NCBI GenBank assembly: GCA_023392535.1
Contig: JAEVYY010000008.1
Coordinates: 62,001 to 126,000 of the forward strand
Source of the DNA: Bacillota bacterium
GTDB taxonomy: Bacteria > Bacillota > Clostridia > Lachnospirales > Lachnospiraceae
DNA length: 64,000 bases
Reading direction: 5' to 3'
Shown here: piece by piece, positions 61,497 through 64,000 of the stretch
Layout of the letters: each line of letters opens with the position of its first letter
Position numbering within the stretch: the first letter of the stretch is position 1
Position numbers and translations under genes: made by a program
The notes under the pieces: model-generated
The model's database searches: none
The model's input: only the letters and a program-made list of their open reading frames with translations
Told to the model about the DNA's origin: nothing

Positions 61497-64000
61497 TTAT
61501 TCATCACCATACAATGTAATTAATTTTTGTAAGTACGTGTATCGTTCCTTCGCATATTCTTCTGCTTTTTCAAATAATGTTTCTGCCTTTTCAGGATTCT
61601 TTAATGCAAGAGATGTATAACGAACTTCACCTTTTAAGAAATCTTTATATTCCTGGGTAGGTGCTTTACTGTCCAGAACAAATTTTTTCTCTGCATCAGG
61701 ATTAAATCTGAACAAATGCCAGTATCCTGTCTCAACTGCTTTCTTCTCTTCTGTCTGTACTTTATTCATACCTATTTTAATACCATGATTAATACATGGT
61801 GCATACGCTATAATAAGGGATGGTCCCGGATAGGCTTCCGCTTCTGCAATCGCTTTCACCGTCTGGGCATAATCAGCACCCATTGATATCTGCGCTACAT
61901 ATACATACCCATAACTCATTGCTATGCTTGCCATATCTTTTTTCTTAACTTCTTTTCCACCTGCAGCAAATTGTGCAACTGCTCCAGTTGGTGTTGACTT
62001 TGAAGATTGTCCGCCTGTATTAGAATATACTTCTGTATCAAATACCATTACATTCAGATCCTGACCACTTGCAAGTACATGATCTAAGCCTCCAAAATCA
62101 ATATCATAAGCCCATCCATCTCCACCAAATATCCATTGAGATTTTTTAGCCAAAAAGTCTTTATTCTTTATTATGTATCTGCAAGTATCGCAATCAATAT
62201 CTGTTAATGCTTCTACCAATTTATCAGTTGCATCTCCATTTAAGGAACCATTCTGGAATGTTGTTACATATTTCAGACATGCCTCTTTTACTGTTTCTGA
62301 TGCCTTTTCATCATTCATAATTTCAGTGACTTTTGATTTTAATCCGTCTCTGATTGCACGCTGCGCAAGCAACATACCATACCCAAATTCTGCATTGTCC
62401 TCAAATAAGGAATTATCCCATGCAGGGCCATGTCCTTTTTCATTGACAGTATAAGGAGTTGATGGAGATGAATTACCCCAGATAGAGGAGCATCCTGTTG
62501 CGTTTGCAATATACATTCTGTCACCGAATAATTGTGTGATCAATTTTGCATACGGTGTTTCTCCACATCCTGCACATGCACCTGAGAACTCAAGGAGTGG
62601 TTGTTTAAACTGACTTCCTTTTACTGTTGTCTCCTTGAATTTATCAAGAATCTCTTGTTTTGATGGTAATGTAATCGCATAGTCAAATATTTTTTGTCTA
62701 TCCAAACTGGACTCAAGGCTGTTCATGGTAAGCGCCTTCTCCCCTTTTTTCCCTGGGCAGACATTTGCACAGGAACCACATCCAGTACAATCTAATACCG
62801 ATACTGTAATGCAGAAATAGTATCCAGGCATACCCGTCATAGGTGATTTTTGCAGTATGTTCGGTGCCTTCTCTGCTTCCTCTTCTGTCATTACAACTGG
62901 TCTGATTGCACCGTGAGGACAGACATAAGAACAGAAATTACATTGAATACAGTTTTCACAATTCCAGGATGGAACGTTAACTGCAATTCCTCTTTTTTCA
63001 TATGCGGATGAACCAGAAGGGGTACTGCCATCTACGTATGCAGATACTACAGAAACTGGAAGTGTATTTCCTTCTTGTGCATTTACCTTGGATTGGATAT
63101 TATTTACAAAATCAACTACATCTTTTCTGTTTCCGATTGCTTTTTTACCTGTCAGATCTTCGTCTTCACAATTTTTCCAGCTTTCCGGAACTTTAATTTC
63201 AACTACTTGACCTGCTCCTGCATCGATAGCTGCCCAGTTCTTCTGAACAACTTCTTCCCCTTTTCTTCCATAGGTCGCCTTGGCTGCCGCTTTCATCAAT
63301 TCATTTGCTTTATCCGCTGGAATAATATCTGCCAATTTAAAGAATGCTGACTGTAATATGGTATTGATCCTTGTAGGTCCCATTCCTGTCTGGATACCGA
63401 TCTTTACACCATCAATGGTATAAAATTTAATATGGTGTTCCGCAAGATAACGTTTTACCTGACCTGGTAAATGATTCTCCAACTCTTCACCTTGCCATGG
63501 GCAATTCAGTAGGAAGGTTCCGCCATCCACTAATTCCTGCACCATATTATATTTACGGATATACGCAGGATTATGGCATGCAACAAAATTTGCCTGTTTA
63601 ATTAAGTAAGTTGATTTAATCGGTTTTTTACCAAAACGCAAATGTGACATGGTAACACCGCCAGACTTTTTAGAATCATAATCAAAATAAGCCTGTGCAT
63701 ACATATCTGTGTTATCACCGATAATCTTAATAGAATTTTTATTTGCACCTACCGTACCGTCTGCTCCAAGTCCCCAAAACTTACAGTTAATGGTTCCTTC
63801 CGGCGTAGTAACAATTTCTTTTCCTGTGGATAGAGAAAGATTTGTTACATCATCAATGATACCAATAGTAAATCTTTCTTTTTCTTCGTTCTGGTAAACA
63901 GCTACAATTTGAGCCGGTGTGGTGTTCTTTGATCCAAGTCCATAACGTCCTGATAAAACTTTTACATCATTTAGTTTTGATCCTTTTAAAGCTGTTATAA
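61497..64000 (-). CDS. nifJ: Pyruvate:ferredoxin oxidoreductase, 5' part outside window
   Basis: About 834 C-terminal residues of an expected ~1,170 are visible; the frame is open to the window edge and the start lies beyond it. 'CKFWGLGADGTVGANKNSIK' belongs to the gamma region, 'CENCIQCNFCSYVCPHGAI' and 'CTGCGSCANVCPGKKGEKAL' bind two 4Fe-4S clusters, 'CAGCGETPYAKLITQLFGDR' has the Cys of the third cluster, and 'GGDGWAYDIDFGGLDHVLAS' the thiamine diphosphate site. It oxidises pyruvate to acetyl-CoA, CO2 and reduced ferredoxin, the main source of reductant in this type of fermenter. The only internal ATG near 63704 is not the start. Ends at a strong terminator. Confidence 0.97.
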   Translation of the reverse strand, partial: ITALKGSKLNDVKVLSGRYGLGSKNTTPAQIVAVYQNEEKERFTIGIIDDVTNLSLSTGKEIVTTPEGTINCKFWGLGADGTVGANKNSIKIIGDNTDMYAQAYFDYDSKKSGGVTMSHLRFGKKPIKSTYLIKQANFVACHNPAYIRKYNMVQELVDGGTFLLNCPWQGEELENHLPGQVKRYLAEHHIKFYTIDGVKIGIQTGMGPTRINTILQSAFFKLADIIPADKANELMKAAAKATYGRKGEEVVQKNWAAIDAGAGQVVEIKVPESWKNCEDEDLTGKKAIGNRKDVVDFVNNIQSKVNAQEGNTLPVSVVSAYVDGSTPSGSSAYEKRGIAVNVPSWNCENCIQCNFCSYVCPHGAIRPVVMTEEEAEKAPNILQKSPMTGMPGYYFCITVSVLDCTGCGSCANVCPGKKGEKALTMNSLESSLDRQKIFDYAITLPSKQEILDKFKETTVKGSQFKQPLLEFSGACAGCGETPYAKLITQLFGDRMYIANATGCSSIWGNSSPSTPYTVNEKGHGPAWDNSLFEDNAEFGYGMLLAQRAIRDGLKSKVTEIMNDEKASETVKEACLKYVTTFQNGSLNGDATDKLVEALTDIDCDTCRYIIKNKDFLAKKSQWIFGGDGWAYDIDFGGLDHVLASGQDLNVMVFDTEVYSNTGGQSSKSTPTGAVAQFAAGGKEVKKKDMASIAMSYGYVYVAQISMGADYAQTVKAIAEAEAYPGPSLIIAYAPCINHGIKIGMNKVQTEEKKAVETGYWHLFRFNPDAEKKFVLDSKAPTQEYKDFLKGEVRYTSLALKNPEKAETLFEKAEEYAKERYTYLQKLITLYGDE

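Noticed and set aside
63000..63704. Gene start of nifJ at an internal ATG (63704)
   Set aside because: The frame remains open to the window edge, and the codons upstream match the conserved PFOR sequence (GLGADGTVGANKN), so the real start is outside.

Overview
The window is chromosomal DNA from a low-G+C, strictly anaerobic member of the Clostridia, most likely a motile gut-type Lachnospiraceae. This is inferred from AGGAGG-type ribosome binding sites with frequent GTG/TTG starts, a pyruvate:ferredoxin oxidoreductase next to an [FeFe]-hydrogenase-like protein, an EFR1 ferrodoxin, a FlxA-like protein behind a sigma-D-like promoter, a chemotaxis receptor, and protein families (DUF6179/DUF6323-like) typical of that group. 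Both ends cut genes: an ABC exporter at 1-1139 and nifJ at 61497-64000. No insertion sequence, prophage, CRISPR array or rRNA was found. There is one tRNA, Gly-GCC.

Layout. 1-6130: truncated ABC exporter, FlxA-like protein, a three-gene minus-strand unit (PEBP protein, deoxyinosine glycosylase-like, 4HBT thioesterase), tRNA-Gly, a membrane-anchored NagZ-like GH3 enzyme and a secreted transglutaminase. 6131-6837 is gene-free and carries at least nine copies of a short repeat (TCTTNNGTA) ahead of a LUD-domain/AraC pair. 8417-12929: aminotransferase and MocR regulator sharing a palindromic operator, acyltransferase-3 membrane protein, DJ-1/PfpI protein. 12926-14886: an Lsa-type ABC-F ATPase behind a leader with upstream ORFs and an intrinsic terminator, divergent from a diguanylate cyclase. 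16439-26293: SIMPL protein, GNAT, LysE exporter with divergent MocR, a DUF pair, a C45 hydrolase, AraC/PHP pair, alpha/beta hydrolase, and a degenerate CPBP protein divergent from TetR with two near-identical operators.

28199-38383 is the most unusual region. A minus-strand operon runs nanE, ROK kinase, RpiR regulator, CitMHS/GntP-like permease, HyuA-like protein, a HExxH protein and an FAD oxidoreductase. It is divergent from nagB-nagA. NanE, the kinase and NagAB would take N-acetylmannosamine to fructose-6-phosphate, but no sialic acid lyase or sialic acid transporter is present, so the upstream substrate and the job of the permease, HyuA-like, HExxH and FAD proteins are open. 38346-40110 holds azlCD and a cupin-XRE regulator sharing a cluster of three operator-like repeats.

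40112-48415 is a co-directional envelope-stress-like cluster: ABC ATPase, large FtsX permease, secreted serine hydrolase, response regulator, histidine kinase and MBL hydrolase. 48537-59904 contains mostly housekeeping and accessory enzymes: ROK regulator plus MATE pump, phosphotransferase, DHFR, NUDIX, AlaX editing protein, EFR1, two PPOX flavoproteins, GrpB, a chemotaxis receptor and a phosphodiesterase. The window ends with the hydrogenase-like protein and nifJ, separated by a terminator.
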